Shown here: one piece after another, positions 1 through 12,680 of the stretch
Position numbering within the stretch: the first letter of the stretch is position 1
Layout: every line of letters begins with the position of its first letter
NCBI GenBank assembly: GCA_943704525.1
Contig: CALSCQ010000941.1
Coordinates: forward strand, 1-23,062
Direction: 5' to 3'
Length of the DNA stretch: 23,062 nucleotides
Source of the DNA: Pigoraptor vietnamica
Taxonomy: Eukaryota > Opisthokonta > Filasterea
Position numbers and translations under genes: made by a program
The notes under the pieces: generated by a model
What the model was told of the DNA's origin: nothing
What the model saw: only the letters and a program-made list of their open reading frames with translations
The model's database searches: none

Positions 1-22
1 CCTCCCTCCCTCCCTCGCGCAG

Positions 23-1426
23 ATTTCGTGCGCCTGATCGTGTACATCCTCTTCTTTTCGATCGTGCTCACCTTCTACGGCATGCCCCTCCACATCATCC
101 GCGACCTCTACATGACCTTCCGCTCGTTCGTCAAGCGCGTCAACGACTTTTTCCAGTACCGCCGGGCGACGGCCAACATGAACCAGAGGTGCGCCCTCTT
201 GTCCGGACGAACGCGTTGCGTTGTATCGTGTGGACTTGCACACATTAATCGGAGCGAGCTTTCGCGAATTCCCTCCTTCGCATGCAGGTATCCCGATGCC
301 ACGCGGGAGGAACTCGCTTCGGTCGACAACACGTGCATCATCTGCCGCGAGGAAATGACGTCGGCCAAGCGCCTTCCCTGCGGCCATGTGTTCCACCTCC
401 ACTGCCTGCGCTCTTGGCTCGAACGGCAGCAGACGTGCCCAACATGCCGCGCGCCCGTGATGCAGGACGCAGGTGCGCACCGCTGTCCCTGCCTGTTACA
501 TCTCCTGCCGCCTGCCTGTTACATATCCAGCTGTGGCGTCTGGAGGACTGCGTTTCCGTTGATTGAGAGCGGCAACTGATACGCCCGGTGCTGCCGCAGG
601 GCGCGGATCGGCCGCCGCTCCCAGCCCAGCCGCCGCGCGACCTCATGCAGGCGCGGGTGGCGCCGCAGCAGCCCCGGCACCGCCGGCGCACGTTCCCGCG
701 GTGCAGCCCGTGCACTGGATCATCCCACCGGGCGTGCCCCTCGCTCCGCCGCAGGGCCCACCGGCCACCCCCGGCGCCGAGCAGGGTGGGTGAATTACTT
801 TCGTCGCTTTGTTGTCGTTTGCCTGTGTCTTTGCGTGCATGCTTGCCATGAGGATTATAAGGTAGCTGGGTTTGCTGACGTTGTCTTCTCTGCTACTCCT
901 CAGGCGAGCCCGGCATGGGCGCCAGTCCCTTTGTTGGGTTTGGGCCAGCATTCCTTCCCTTTCCACCGTTCCTGCCGCCCCTCAGTGGTACGTGACGGCT
1001 TGGTGGAGCATGCGCGGGTGTTGCGCGGATGTTGCGTGCTTACGGTCGCATGCTTCGCTCCCAGTGCCACCTCCTCTCAGGCCCCTCGAAGAGCTGAGCG
1101 AGGACGAATTGCGCGCCATGGAGGGTGCCGAGCGCGAGCACCTGATGCGGCGAATTGTGTTTCTCCGCGAAATGCAGGCGCACATTGGTGCCGTGATGGC
1201 GCGGTGTGCGCAGTACGAGAGCCTTGTCGCCTCCCTCCCCGCGGCCCCCGCCACGCCTGCGGCGTCCTCACCACCGCCGGGGCCGTCGTCCCCATCCTCA
1301 CGCGCGGACGGGCCGGAGCCATCGCCGCTGCCGCCGCCCGCTGCCGACGACGGGGAAGCCCAGGCGGATCCCGAGAGCGTGCGCCAGCGGCGACTGGAGC
1401 GGTTTGGCGCGGGTCGGGGCCTGTGA
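23..1426 (+). CDS. SYVN1: HRD1/synoviolin ER ubiquitin ligase, C-terminal part (5' end outside window)
   Basis: Exons 23-188, 288-472, 600-785, 904-987 and 1065-1426 (TGA 1424-1426) give 326 residues of an HRD1-type E3 ligase, the membrane ligase of ER-associated degradation. Seen: a hydrophobic stretch (FVRLIVYILFFSIVLTFYG) matching the end of the HRD1 membrane region, then NMNQ-R-YPDAT, then a RING-H2 finger with Cys71, Cys74, Cys86, His88, His91, Cys94, Cys105 and Cys108 (numbered from the first full codon). A Pro/Ala/Phe-rich tail follows, then a helix (LSEDELRAMEGAEREHL) equivalent to the conserved C-terminal helix of animal HRD1, and a final RQRRLERF. The frame is kept across all junctions. 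The first intron (189-287) is 99 nt and stop-free, but homologues run straight from NMN to YPDAT, so it is treated as an intron. The N-terminal transmembrane segments lie left of the window, and bases 1-22 are the pyrimidine-rich end of an intron. Confidence 0.93.
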
Positions 1427-1520
1427 GCGTGTTGCTGCGTCTGCTTGCGCTGCTGAGCGTGCTTGTGAACAACTTTGAATTACAAATTCCATGCCAGATG
1501 TACTATGAAACATAACACGC

Positions 1521-1548
1521 GCCGCACGCCGCACGCCGCACGCCGCAC
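1521..1548. repeat. 7-bp tandem repeat between convergent HRD1 and ERO1 ends
   Basis: GCCGCAC is repeated four times without mismatch in the 139-bp spacer (1427-1565) between the HRD1 stop and the inferred ERO1 stop. No AATAAA signal is visible in the spacer. It must carry both 3' untranslated regions unless the transcripts overlap. Confidence 0.9.
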
Positions 1549-1565
1549 CACCGCGCGCCACTGCA

Positions 1566-3422
1566 CTATGGAAATCGGCTGGGAAGGCCGCCGCCCGACC
1601 AGAATGGCACGGGCGCTTTCCCGTCGTGCTCGTCAAATGGGGAGTCCTGCGTTGCGACGCATTCAGCAAACGGCGACGCAGTTTCGCACGCTTTGCATGA
1701 TGATCTCCCTTACCTCCACATTCCTAAATTCGTGGATGGCGCGCACGCTGGACGACAGGCGCCCGAGCACGTTGAAGAGCGCGACAATGTCGTTGCGGGC
1801 GAGTGCCACGCGGGGCGGCTCACTGCCTTGGGCGGAGAAGAGGATGTGGAGCGCGACGGCGAGGCCGTGCACCTGCAGCTTGCCCCACAGGCGGCACTTG
1901 TCGCAGCCCACGCAGTCCATAATGCGGCTGATGTTGCGAAACTTGTCGCGGAACTGCGCTCGAAGGGCGTCGGCGTCGGGGCCGGCGAACATGATGCGCT
2001 CGTCGAAGGTGCTCGGGCACTCCTTCCCGCGGAAGGACAGTGCATGCACCAGCCTTCGCGCTTCCTCATCCGACGCCTCGTCGCCCGTGTAGAAGTCGTG
2101 ATCCGCCCACATGTCGGCGCCCTTCGTCACCGCGCGCAGCACAAGCAAGTACGCAAAGTAGATATTCTTGAGCCGCGTGGGCCCCTCGCCCCCGGTCGTC
2201 GCAGGGCTGAAGCGACGCGTGAACTCGCGCGCGTTCGGACCCCACTTGCCCGTCCACCTGTCGAGGTAATTGCGGCAAATGTGCACCGAAATGGACGCGT
2301 GCAGTCCGGACAGCAGGCGGTGGAAGACGCGCTTCTCGAGACACTCGCCGCCAGACGCCACCGCCGCAAATGGAGAGGCCGCCGAAGTGCCCTCGCCCGG
2401 CGCCACAAAGCAGTTCTCGCCGTAAATGCTGTCCCACACGCGGCGCGCACCCACGCCATCGTAGCCCGTAAAGCGCTCGGGATTCAGCAGAAGATTTGCG
2501 TACTCGGCATCGGCCGAATTCTCATCACCAACGTCGCAGAAGGGGTTGGCGAGATCGTCGTGCGCCGTCCACGACTTGATATTCTCGCGGTCGCCCTGAC
2601 TGAGCGTGGCGTTGACGGCATCGAGCGAATTCGGGTTCGAGGCAGCGCACGCGGAAGACGACGCAGCGGGCGCAGCCTGTTGCGCACGGCACCCATCAGC
2701 TATCCGGTTAAACGAACAACTCTCTAAATCGGAGCACGCAAATGCGGACATCGCAAGCGACAAAGACACGACCTTGGTCAAAGTCGCTCGAATACCGGGC
2801 GGCAACTCTTCCTACAGCATGAGCGGAATTTTGACTTAGTCTCTCGCTTCCAGGAATTTTGACTTTGTCTCTCAGCACCGCGAGCGGAAATGAGCGACTG
2901 CGACGCGCACAAGCAACGCACTGCCGGCGGAAGCCGACGCACCTCGTCGCAGGCGTAGACCGTGCAGTCCTTGTTCATGCAGCGGCCGTCGTCGTGCCAG
3001 AACGGACATCCTCGGTGGAGATTTACCTGCAGCAGGGCGTTGAGCGCGGCTCAAACATCGCGCGACAACGCATAGCGGTCCACACTGACCTTGTAGAAGC
3101 GGAAGAATGTCGTGTTAACGAGCGCACGGACGTGCGGATAAACGAGGTTGTTGTTCATCTCGTTCACAGTCTCCACATCGCAACAACAGTCCTCAACCAT
3201 GCCGTTCAGCTGGCGAGGGAGGAGTTCAAGTTAGAGCACACACATACCACGCACCACGAACACTCACGGGACACTGACGATTTCTCTCAACTCACACACT
3301 CAACGCACCCTGCAAAAGCACTGCTCCGTCTCGTCACGGAAGCCAGCTGCCGACGGCGCAGCAAGCGCAGCAAGCACCACGCACACGAGCACCGCCCCCG
3401 CGGCTGCCCGTACTGGAGCCAT
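1566..3422 (-). CDS. ERO1: ERO1 endoplasmic reticulum thiol oxidase, complete
   Basis: Exons in transcript order are 3422-3309, 3209-3090, 3026-2943, 2811-1714 and 1646-1566, giving 498 residues, within the usual ERO1 range. ERO1 is the ER-lumenal flavoenzyme that reoxidises protein disulfide isomerase using oxygen. Seen: a signal peptide (MAPVRAAAGAVLVCVVLAAL), CFC at 35-37, DCCCD at 45-49, FFRFYKVNL, and the shuttle pair Cys94-x4-Cys99 followed by Cys104, the same numbers as I recall for human ERO1-alpha. The catalytic FAD-side CVGCDKC is at 406-412, with NPERFTGYDG, ENCF, SGLHASISVH, GEGPTRLKNIYFAYL and FRNISRIMDC in family order. The last junction (GAG|GTAAGG to 1646) is inferred from splice signals only. 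If that intron is retained, the protein stops at 1663. The loop after Cys104 is long and carries extra cysteines. Confidence 0.95.
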
Positions 3423-3656
3423 TATGCACGCAAACACATGCAGCCACACGCGTGCTGGTGCTGTGCCAGTGTTCAGATTTACAGTCTGCAGGTAGATGCC
3501 AAAGGTTTTTTTTGTTCCTCTGGTAGATGCCCTTTCTGCGGCAAGTGCCTCGCACTCACCCTGTCCGCGGGGTGCGAGGGGCTGCCAAATTGAACCGACT
3601 GCGCCACTGCCAGCAAAAAATCACACGGCCCAAATCACCTGCCGCGTCAGCAGTGC

Positions 3657-3675
3657 GGTGGCCGCAGCTGATTGG
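3657..3675 (-). promoter_or_regulatory. ERSE-like element upstream of ERO1
   Basis: Read on the minus strand, the sequence is CCAAT, nine bases, then CCACC, about 235 bp before the ERO1 ATG. The animal ER-stress response element is CCAAT-N9-CCACG, so spacing is exact and one base differs. ERO1 is a known unfolded-protein-response target in yeast and animals. The rest of 3423-3759 holds the 3' flank of the next minus-strand gene and an 8-base T run (about 3506-3513); I see no further gene there. Confidence 0.45.
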
Positions 3676-3759
3676 CTCGTGAGCAGGTTGAGACGGTGCC
3701 AGAGCGGTTTATTGTAGTTGTCTTGTCGCCCACAGCGCCACGCAAGCAGAAAAACGCTT

Positions 3760-4437
3760 CTATGCCAGACGGGGCACCTGCGTCGCGCGGAATTCGTCCA
3801 AGCGCACGCTGCATTCCCACTTGTTTGAGAAAAATGCGATAGAAAAACTGATTCGGCTGCCAAGTTCTGAATGAGCGTACCGTGTGGCTTCATAGTCAGC
3901 CTGCAGCTCCTCAAACTTGCTTGCGAGCGTCGTCGCATGGTGGATGAGTATGTCGCGGACGCGGCCGAGGCTGCGTTGGTGTCCATTTAGTAATCCACCT
4001 GTCGGACGGAGCACCCCTCGCAACACCGCGACACGAACTTCTCCATGCTCTGCCTGCGGTTGTCGAGGGCGCTCGTGAGCTCGTTCACGCGCGTCTCCTC
4101 CTTCGCAATTTGATCGGCGCACTCGACGATGGCCTCCTGGACGAGCGCCAGCTGTTGGCGTGAGACTGCACCGAGAATGGACGACACGGCGTCAACATCG
4201 CGCGGCTAACAACAAGACTCAGTCACTGCTCACTCGCCTTCATGCGCCTTTTGCTCGGCTTGCAAGTCGCTCATGAGAGTGAATTTCTCTGTGTGAAAAA
4301 ACACGCAAGTCAACTCCAACGATACGGCCTCCAAGTGGATCGGGGGTGTGAGAGTTGAATGAGCAGCGCCTCCGCATGGCACGCGACGATTACGCACCCT
4401 GTTCAATTGCCGCGACTTTCTTGAGCACAGCGTCCAT
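3760..4437 (-). CDS. small coiled-coil protein, unrecognised
   Basis: Proposed exons in transcript order are 4437-4398, 4288-4238, 4165-4015, 3970-3881 and 3808-3760, giving 126 residues. It starts MDAVLKKVAAIEQ, and an in-frame stop lies 36 nt upstream of this ATG. It ends VRLDEFRATQVPRLA. The middle is charged and helical with heptad-like spacing (for example QIAKEETRVNELTSALDNRR and SKFEELQADYEATR), so a coiled coil is likely. I do not recognise the family. Two junctions are uncertain. Exon 2 may end at a GC donor (GAAG|GCGAGT) or another site, and exon 3 may instead begin at 4205 with DVDAVSSILGAV. The third intron could be 44 nt or, with a donor 12 nt earlier, 56 nt. The last intron (3809-3880) is stop-free but has a good pyrimidine tract. 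It is head-to-head with the TSNAXIP1-like gene, which hints at a related role. Confidence 0.6.
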
Positions 4438-4812
4438 TTTAAGCCAAGTGCTCACGGCGGTGTCAGTTCCGCCTCACGGAGGGGCTCGAGGGTCAGCAGT
4501 TCCACTCTGGTCAGCAGCCCACTTTGAGTTGCACGGGCACTGGAGGCAGTGCCGTTGTACAATATAGAGCAACAGTTCAGCGAGAAATTGTAGTTTTGTG
4601 CTTCATCTCTCGAAGACAGCAACAGGGGACCGTCCGCCGGGGTGGGTCAACGGGGCTTCTGGTCGTCGTTGTTACTGCCGTTCGCAAGTGGAGCGATCAC
4701 GTGATCGACGGGTTTTTGAAATCTCAAGGGCCATAGCAACGGCGGCAAGTCGCGGCATCGCCCCGTTGAAGTGACCTTGGCTGTTGTGGGTCGTGTAACA
4801 CGCACCACAGCG
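4438..4812. promoter_or_regulatory. divergent promoter between coiled-coil gene and TSNAXIP1-like gene
   Basis: This 375-bp spacer separates the two start codons and presumably drives both genes. It holds a 14-bp perfect palindrome with a central E-box, CGATCACGTGATCG (4694-4707). It also holds AGGGCCATAGCAAC (4727-4740), in which AGCAAC fits the conserved half of an RFX X-box (GTNRCC-N0-3-RGYAAC) while the other half fits at four of six positions. No TATA box is evident. Function is inferred from position only. Confidence 0.5.
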
Positions 4813-7800
4813 ATGGAGAGAACACAGGACAGGTGTGCACGTGGTCGCTGTGCTTTTGGGGCGCCCCGCACGAACTGACCCTCCGTCACGTGCAGGAGAC
4901 TGGCGCCCGTGCCCCCGGACGAGGCGCTGTCAGTGGCCGGCGCGCAGTCGGACAAGTCCTTCACGCGCTCGCAAGGTGTGTGGGCCGTTGCGCGTGTGAA
5001 CTGTGCGCAGCGAAGGGTGCGGCTCACATTGCTCCTGCGCAGCGCTGAAGTACGAGGTGCGGCTACTCGAAGCCATCGACCGTGAGCGCAGCCCATCCAT
5101 CGAGAGCGCGGCAACATGTTTCACCATTTTGAGTGAGTGTTCGAACACGCACGCGTGGGACTGTCTCATTGCGCACGCGAGTGTTTCGTGTAAATTGTGT
5201 ACGACTTCGTGACGGTGGGATCGCGCGCAGGCGAGCTGCTGCCGCACTTTGGTGCTTACAAGCGATTGATGGCAATGCTGCGTGACGAGCTTCAAAATGC
5301 CGTATACAGCCGCGAATTCACGTCCGCGAAGGCGGCGCCCATGTTTGAGCGCATCCCGTACTTTGTGTTGGTGCATCGGCTGAATGAGGAGAGGTGAGGT
5401 TGCCCGCAATGCCGCTCTGTATCACAGCAGTGGCTTACTGGACGCTGCGCAGGAATGAAACGGCGGTTGCGCTGCAGCGCGAGATCAACGCCGTGAAGGA
5501 GCGTCTTGCGGCGAGGGAGAAAGAGCTTGGGCAGGCGCTTGAGGAGAATGCGATTTTGCAGTGAGTATTTGTGGCGCGTGAATTGAAGTTTCATCGACTT
5601 TTTTGGGCTCGCTGAAGTTTCGTCGCAAGCACGTGTTGACCCTGTTGTGCGTTTTTGTGCGTGCGTAGGGAGAGCTCGGAGCGTCTCGTCTCGACCATTG
5701 CGTCGCTGCAGGCGGAGGTCTCGCAGCACGTGGGGGCGCTCGAGGCCGCGTCCGAATCGTCGGAGGAGGCGAACGAGAAGCACCGGCGGGAGACGGCGCG
5801 CCTGCAGGACCAGCTGTACTCGGTGATGGTGGGTACCGCAGCGCTGGCACGTGGTTTGAAAGCGCCGCTCACATCTGCGGCTGCAGACGGAACTGCGCGA
5901 GGCGCGTGCGAAAAGCGAGGACATGGAGAGCTACCGCCAGACATACGATGCCCTGCAGCGGCAAGGTACGTGTGTGTGGCCATGGGTGATTCGGTGCGAA
6001 TGGAGTGCCGGGGTGACTTGAGGGCAGCGGTAACGAATAGTGGCTTCGGTGTGGCTGGTGTAGTCACGTGACGTGATTGTGACCGTGGTTGTCGCAGACT
6101 TCAACGACGACGTTCTGGCGCTCTCGTCGCGGGGGCAGACGGACCCACTGGTGGGTGGTCCTATTGCGTGGAATTCGATGGGTCCGTTGGGAAGGCGCCG
6201 TGTTTGTGATCTGACGGCACGTGTTGCAGGCCATCGTGAAGGCCGACCTTGCCGAGGCCGCCAAACTGGAGGAGCAGCTGCTGGAGCTCCAGAATGCGGA
6301 AATCACCGAATTTGAGGCGTCCATCGAGCGCCAGGGGCTTGCGAGCGGCACGGACGAGGCGGAGCGCAAGGTGGGGCTCGTTGGCGGGTGTCGTCGCCCC
6401 TCCCACCCACCCGCACACAGTTCCCCACCGGTAGATAGGGACTCACTTGTGCCAGGCCATTCTTCAGCATTGTTTGATGGCGGCTTTGCGCAGATGGAGA
6501 GTCTCCAGGCGTACTTTCGATCGAACATGGCGGCGCTTGCGGACGAGATCCGCCTGTTGCGCGAGCGGCGGTCGGCGCTCAAGGAGCTCGCGCTGGACCT
6601 CGAGGGCGAGGACGGATCCACGGCCAAGTACCACTTTGTGCCGCGCGAGAAGCTGTCCAGCAAGTACGCCCTCATGGTGCGTGGTCGCACCGCCGTCACG
6701 TGATTTCGACCGGCATGACCGTGGCTGACGTGTGCGTGGTGCAGATATACACCTCTACCGACCAGGGCAAGACGTACTATGCGCTGAAGGACGCTGCCGT
6801 ATGTCGCGGCTGCGGGGAGCGGGTGGGTGCCGTACATGTAGCCCACATAATACGCAATTTTGTCCATTATGCCGTTCTGTCGCCGCAGTGCGACAGGCAC
6901 CTCCGCCGCGCGTGATTGTGTTTATGCTGAGACGTATTTTTGGCGCAGACGGTGATTTGCACGCATAAGATCCTGCGCGAGAAGGACGTGCAGCTGCCGC
7001 GCAACTGCACCCACATCAAGCTCTGCCGTCCAGACATCCAGCCCATGTCCACCAAGCATGCAAAGGAGGCGCCCGTCGCGCCCGCGGTGCGTGTCGAGCT
7101 ATGCGTGCCTTTTGAGTGGGCACCCTTTCGCTAACGTGCGTGTCATTTGTTCTCCCCAGCCCGCGGGAGCGCCCGTTGCCCCGAGCGCAGCCGCAGATTA
7201 TCTGGGCGAAGGCCTTGTGCGGCTATGGGAGGTGTACCGCCGACGCAACGCCCCGGCACGCGAGCGGCCGCGGCTTCTCGGCGAGAAGCGGCTTGTGGCC
7301 TTTGTCACGGACTTTTACACGTTTCTTCAGTTGCACGAGGCGCAGGCGAACGCCGCCGCCGTACCACCGACCTTCGAGGAGCTCTTCTATGTGCTGCTGG
7401 AGAAGCGCTATGTGGTCAAGGAAATTGTGGACATTGTCGCCTACGATATTCTGCGCGCCATCGAAGTGTACTGCGTGGACAACAAGGCGAGTCTGTTCGG
7501 CACGACGCACGCCTGTTGCCGCCTGTCGCCCCTTCTCAGCTTTGATTCGTGCAACCATCGCTTCCTTCTCACGTTGTCCGCATGCGCGCAGTTTGTCGGT
7601 CTCTTTGCGCTGCAGCTGTGCGGGAAGATGGATGCCGTCTGCTGGCGGTACCTCAACCTCATGCACAAGTTCATTGGCGCGTTCGTCCCCGACCACCCGA
7701 AGGACTACATCCGCTTTGCGCGCGTCGTCTATCCACAGCTGGGGGTGCGTGCATGGTCTCTGCCTCCCTTCCTGTTCATTTACCCTCTCCCTTGCATCAG

Positions 7801-8391
7801 ACCGCACTGACCGTCTCACCCGCAGGCGGAGGAGCTCGAGCAGCTTACCCTCGAGTACGTCGCGTGGAGCGAGAACAAGATATCGATCCAGGCCATGTAC
7901 GAGTATGCACAGCACATGCTGCTGCGGAACACGGAGCCGCGGATCCGCCATTTTGCGGCTGCGCTGGAGAAGCACGACTTCCTGCACCGCGGGTGGTTGT
8001 CCGCGGACGATTTCGGCAACGCGATCGAGATGATGATGCCGCAGGTCACCGAGGAGAAGTGGGCGCGCTTTTACACGGCCGCCGAGTGCAGCGCCCCGCA
8101 GAAGGACCAGGTCGCCCTCGAGCGCCTGGCACGTATCCGCCCAACGCGACCCCACACTGTCCGCCCCTGTTGGCTTGCATGCCCACCGTGCGCACGTGAC
8201 AGCGCTGTTTGCCCTTGACTTTGCGCTCCTTCGCCTGCCGTGCAGAAATTGGCGCGTACTTCGACCTGCTCCACCTGGAGCCGCAACTGCAGGACCCCGA
8301 GCTCTTCACGCGCGAGCAGGGCGACGGCCACCACGTGCACCCCCTTGACCAGGACGACCGTGCGTCGCCCATCGGCATGCCGCTTGTATAG
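4813..8391 (+). CDS. TSNAXIP1: TSNAXIP1-like ciliary coiled-coil protein, complete
   Basis: Sixteen exons: 4813-4832, 4896-4975, 5043-5132, 5231-5393, 5453-5560, 5669-5828, 5887-5965, 6098-6150, 6230-6370, 6494-6676, 6745-6822, 6949-7086, 7160-7486, 7592-7744, 7826-8132 and 8246-8391. All junctions keep frame and give 741 residues; the human protein is near 660-710. Seen: an N-terminal domain at about 33-105 (LKYEVRLLEAIDRE, LLPHFGAYKRLMAMLRDEL) resembling the TSNAXIP1 N-terminal domain, coiled coil at about 115-345, a Cys/His cluster at 379-411, and a helical C-terminal half. EKRYVVKEIVDIVAYDIL and RGWLSADDFGNAIEMMMPQ align with remembered human TSNAXIP1 segments; the latter looks like an EF-hand without calcium ligands. 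The family is linked to cilia and sperm. Intron 7487-7591 uses a GC donor (AAG|GCGAGT). The first exon is only 20 nt and is the least certain. The 130-bp spacer 8392-8521, between this stop and the kinase stop, shows nothing notable. Confidence 0.85.
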
Positions 8392-8521
8392 TAATGAAGG
8401 CGCCAGGCGGCGATTGCAGACGAACTCAGTGCAAAGAAGACGCTTTATCAGCAACGCAGGTTCCATGGGCAAACGCGCGCACACGCGACTGTACAGTGCG
8501 CAGCAAAACGCCTGCGACGCG

Positions 8522-11493
<2,972 letters not shown>

Positions 11494-12138
11494 TCTCCCG
11501 CAAGCCCGGAGGCTAAATCGTGCGACGCAAGCCACTAAACACACATGGAGACGAGCGTCAGCAGCGGATTTGCTTTGAAAAATGACCGGCGTTGGCAGGG
11601 GATGGCGCGTGCAGCACGATGGCGCATGCACTCAGGACGGCTGCACAGGGCTTCGGCGTATTCTTGTGCGCGCACGGGCGACGGTGCGTGCGTGCGTGCG
11701 TGCGTTGCATGCGTGTGCGTGCGTGTGTTCGATGGCTGCCGAGGGATGCGTTCTGATTGGCCCGGCCGACTGCCGCTGTTGCCGGGCATTCGCGGCCCAA
11801 ATCGGGCAAGTGCGAACAGCGCAATGGGCGCACCAAACTGCGAGCGAATCGCACTGCGGCGCCAACGTCACAAAAGCGAGGGGTGAGAGACGCGGGAATG
11901 CGCCGTTTTCGTGTGCTCAGAGAACGTCCCCGACTGCGTTCCAACTGTGTGGTTGGTTGTATGGTTGGACTGAGCGGCAGGCAGGCAGCGTCCAAATGCA
12001 GGTGCTCCGCATCTTCCACCTTGACACGTCTCCCTTTTATGGCCTTTCCTGGTTACGACGAAACGTATCGATAGTATGTGAATTTGCGCATGACGCTGGT
12101 GGGGCTATTTCGTGCACTATTATTGCAGCTATTTGAAG

Positions 12139-12163
12139 CGGGCCCGGGGGCGGGGGGGGGGGG
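12139..12163 (+). other. G-tract with quadruplex potential
   Basis: Runs of G3, G5 and an unbroken G12 lie within about 25 bp (12139-12163), with a further G3 shortly after. On the G-rich strand this could fold as a quadruplex. It sits mid-spacer, away from either start codon. Confidence 0.6.
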
Positions 12164-12236
12164 TGTCGGGTAGTTTCGAGTGCGCATCGCACTAAATCTT
12201 GTACATAGGATCATGGGATGTATCGAAGTGAGTTTG

Positions 12237-12284
12237 CATGCCATATTTCATTAAGGTTTCCATGCCATATTTCATTAAGGTTTC
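12237..12284. repeat. perfect 24-bp tandem duplication
   Basis: Bases 12237-12260 and 12261-12284 are identical, head to tail, in an AT-rich part of the spacer. Zero differences suggest a recent slippage or repair event. Confidence 0.95.
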
Positions 12285-12511
12285 CGACGAAGAGCGTGTG
12301 GGTTGAGTAGCGGCCATTCACGGTGACTGACCTCGGGAACAAGCAAACGATGCCGTCGTCCAGAGACGGATGCTAAAACCTAATCTTGACGGACGCACCG
12401 CGGTTCGTGACAAATGCGCTGACTTGCACGCGGCTGCAATCGTCTTCCGTGCCTTGAGCTGTGTACGTGGCCGACCACCTCGCTCGGCCAGAACAGGTTT
12501 TGCGCACTGTG

Positions 12512-12549
12512 CTGATTGGCTGCCTTGCGCATTGCTGCGTTCTGATTGG
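12512..12549 (+). promoter_or_regulatory. pair of inverted CCAAT boxes of the ARF gene
   Basis: CTGATTGG occurs at 12512-12519 and 12542-12549, exactly 30 bp apart, about 65-100 bp upstream of the TATA box. ATTGG is the reverse complement of CCAAT, the NF-Y site, which works in either direction. Confidence 0.7.
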
Positions 12550-12613
12550 TCAGCGGGTGGGATGGGTGACGCGGCTAGCCCACACACACTTGTAACAGCA
12601 CTTGGAGGGAGGG

Positions 12614-12620
12614 TATATAA
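12614..12620 (+). promoter_or_regulatory. TATA box of the ARF gene
   Basis: GGGTATATAAGG lies 61 bp upstream of the ARF start codon (12681). Transcription would begin near 12645, leaving a short leader. It is the only clear TATA box I see next to a gene start in the window. Confidence 0.75.
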
Positions 12621-12680
12621 GGCCGCCGCTTGCTTTCATTCCGTTCGTCAGTCCGCTGCTCGTTCTCGTTCTCAGGAGCC

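Larger units (their letters stand above)
11494..12680. other. divergent spacer between kinase and ARF genes
   Basis: About 1.2 kb with no gene that I can support. It holds a GTGC-rich simple stretch (about 11682-11729), a CCAAT box in kinase orientation (11756-11760, about 260 bp before the kinase ATG), a G-rich tract (12139-12163), a 24-bp tandem duplication (12237-12284) and the ARF promoter elements listed separately. The stretch 12040-12370 is visibly less GC-rich than the genes. Confidence 0.7.

Noticed and set aside
1693-2727. A 344-codon open frame on the plus strand opposite ERO1
   Set aside because: The minus strand carries an unmistakable ERO1; the plus frame is an antisense shadow without any family feature.
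2859-3593. A 244-codon open frame on the plus strand
   Set aside because: It lies antisense across three ERO1 exons and their introns, with no recognisable motif.
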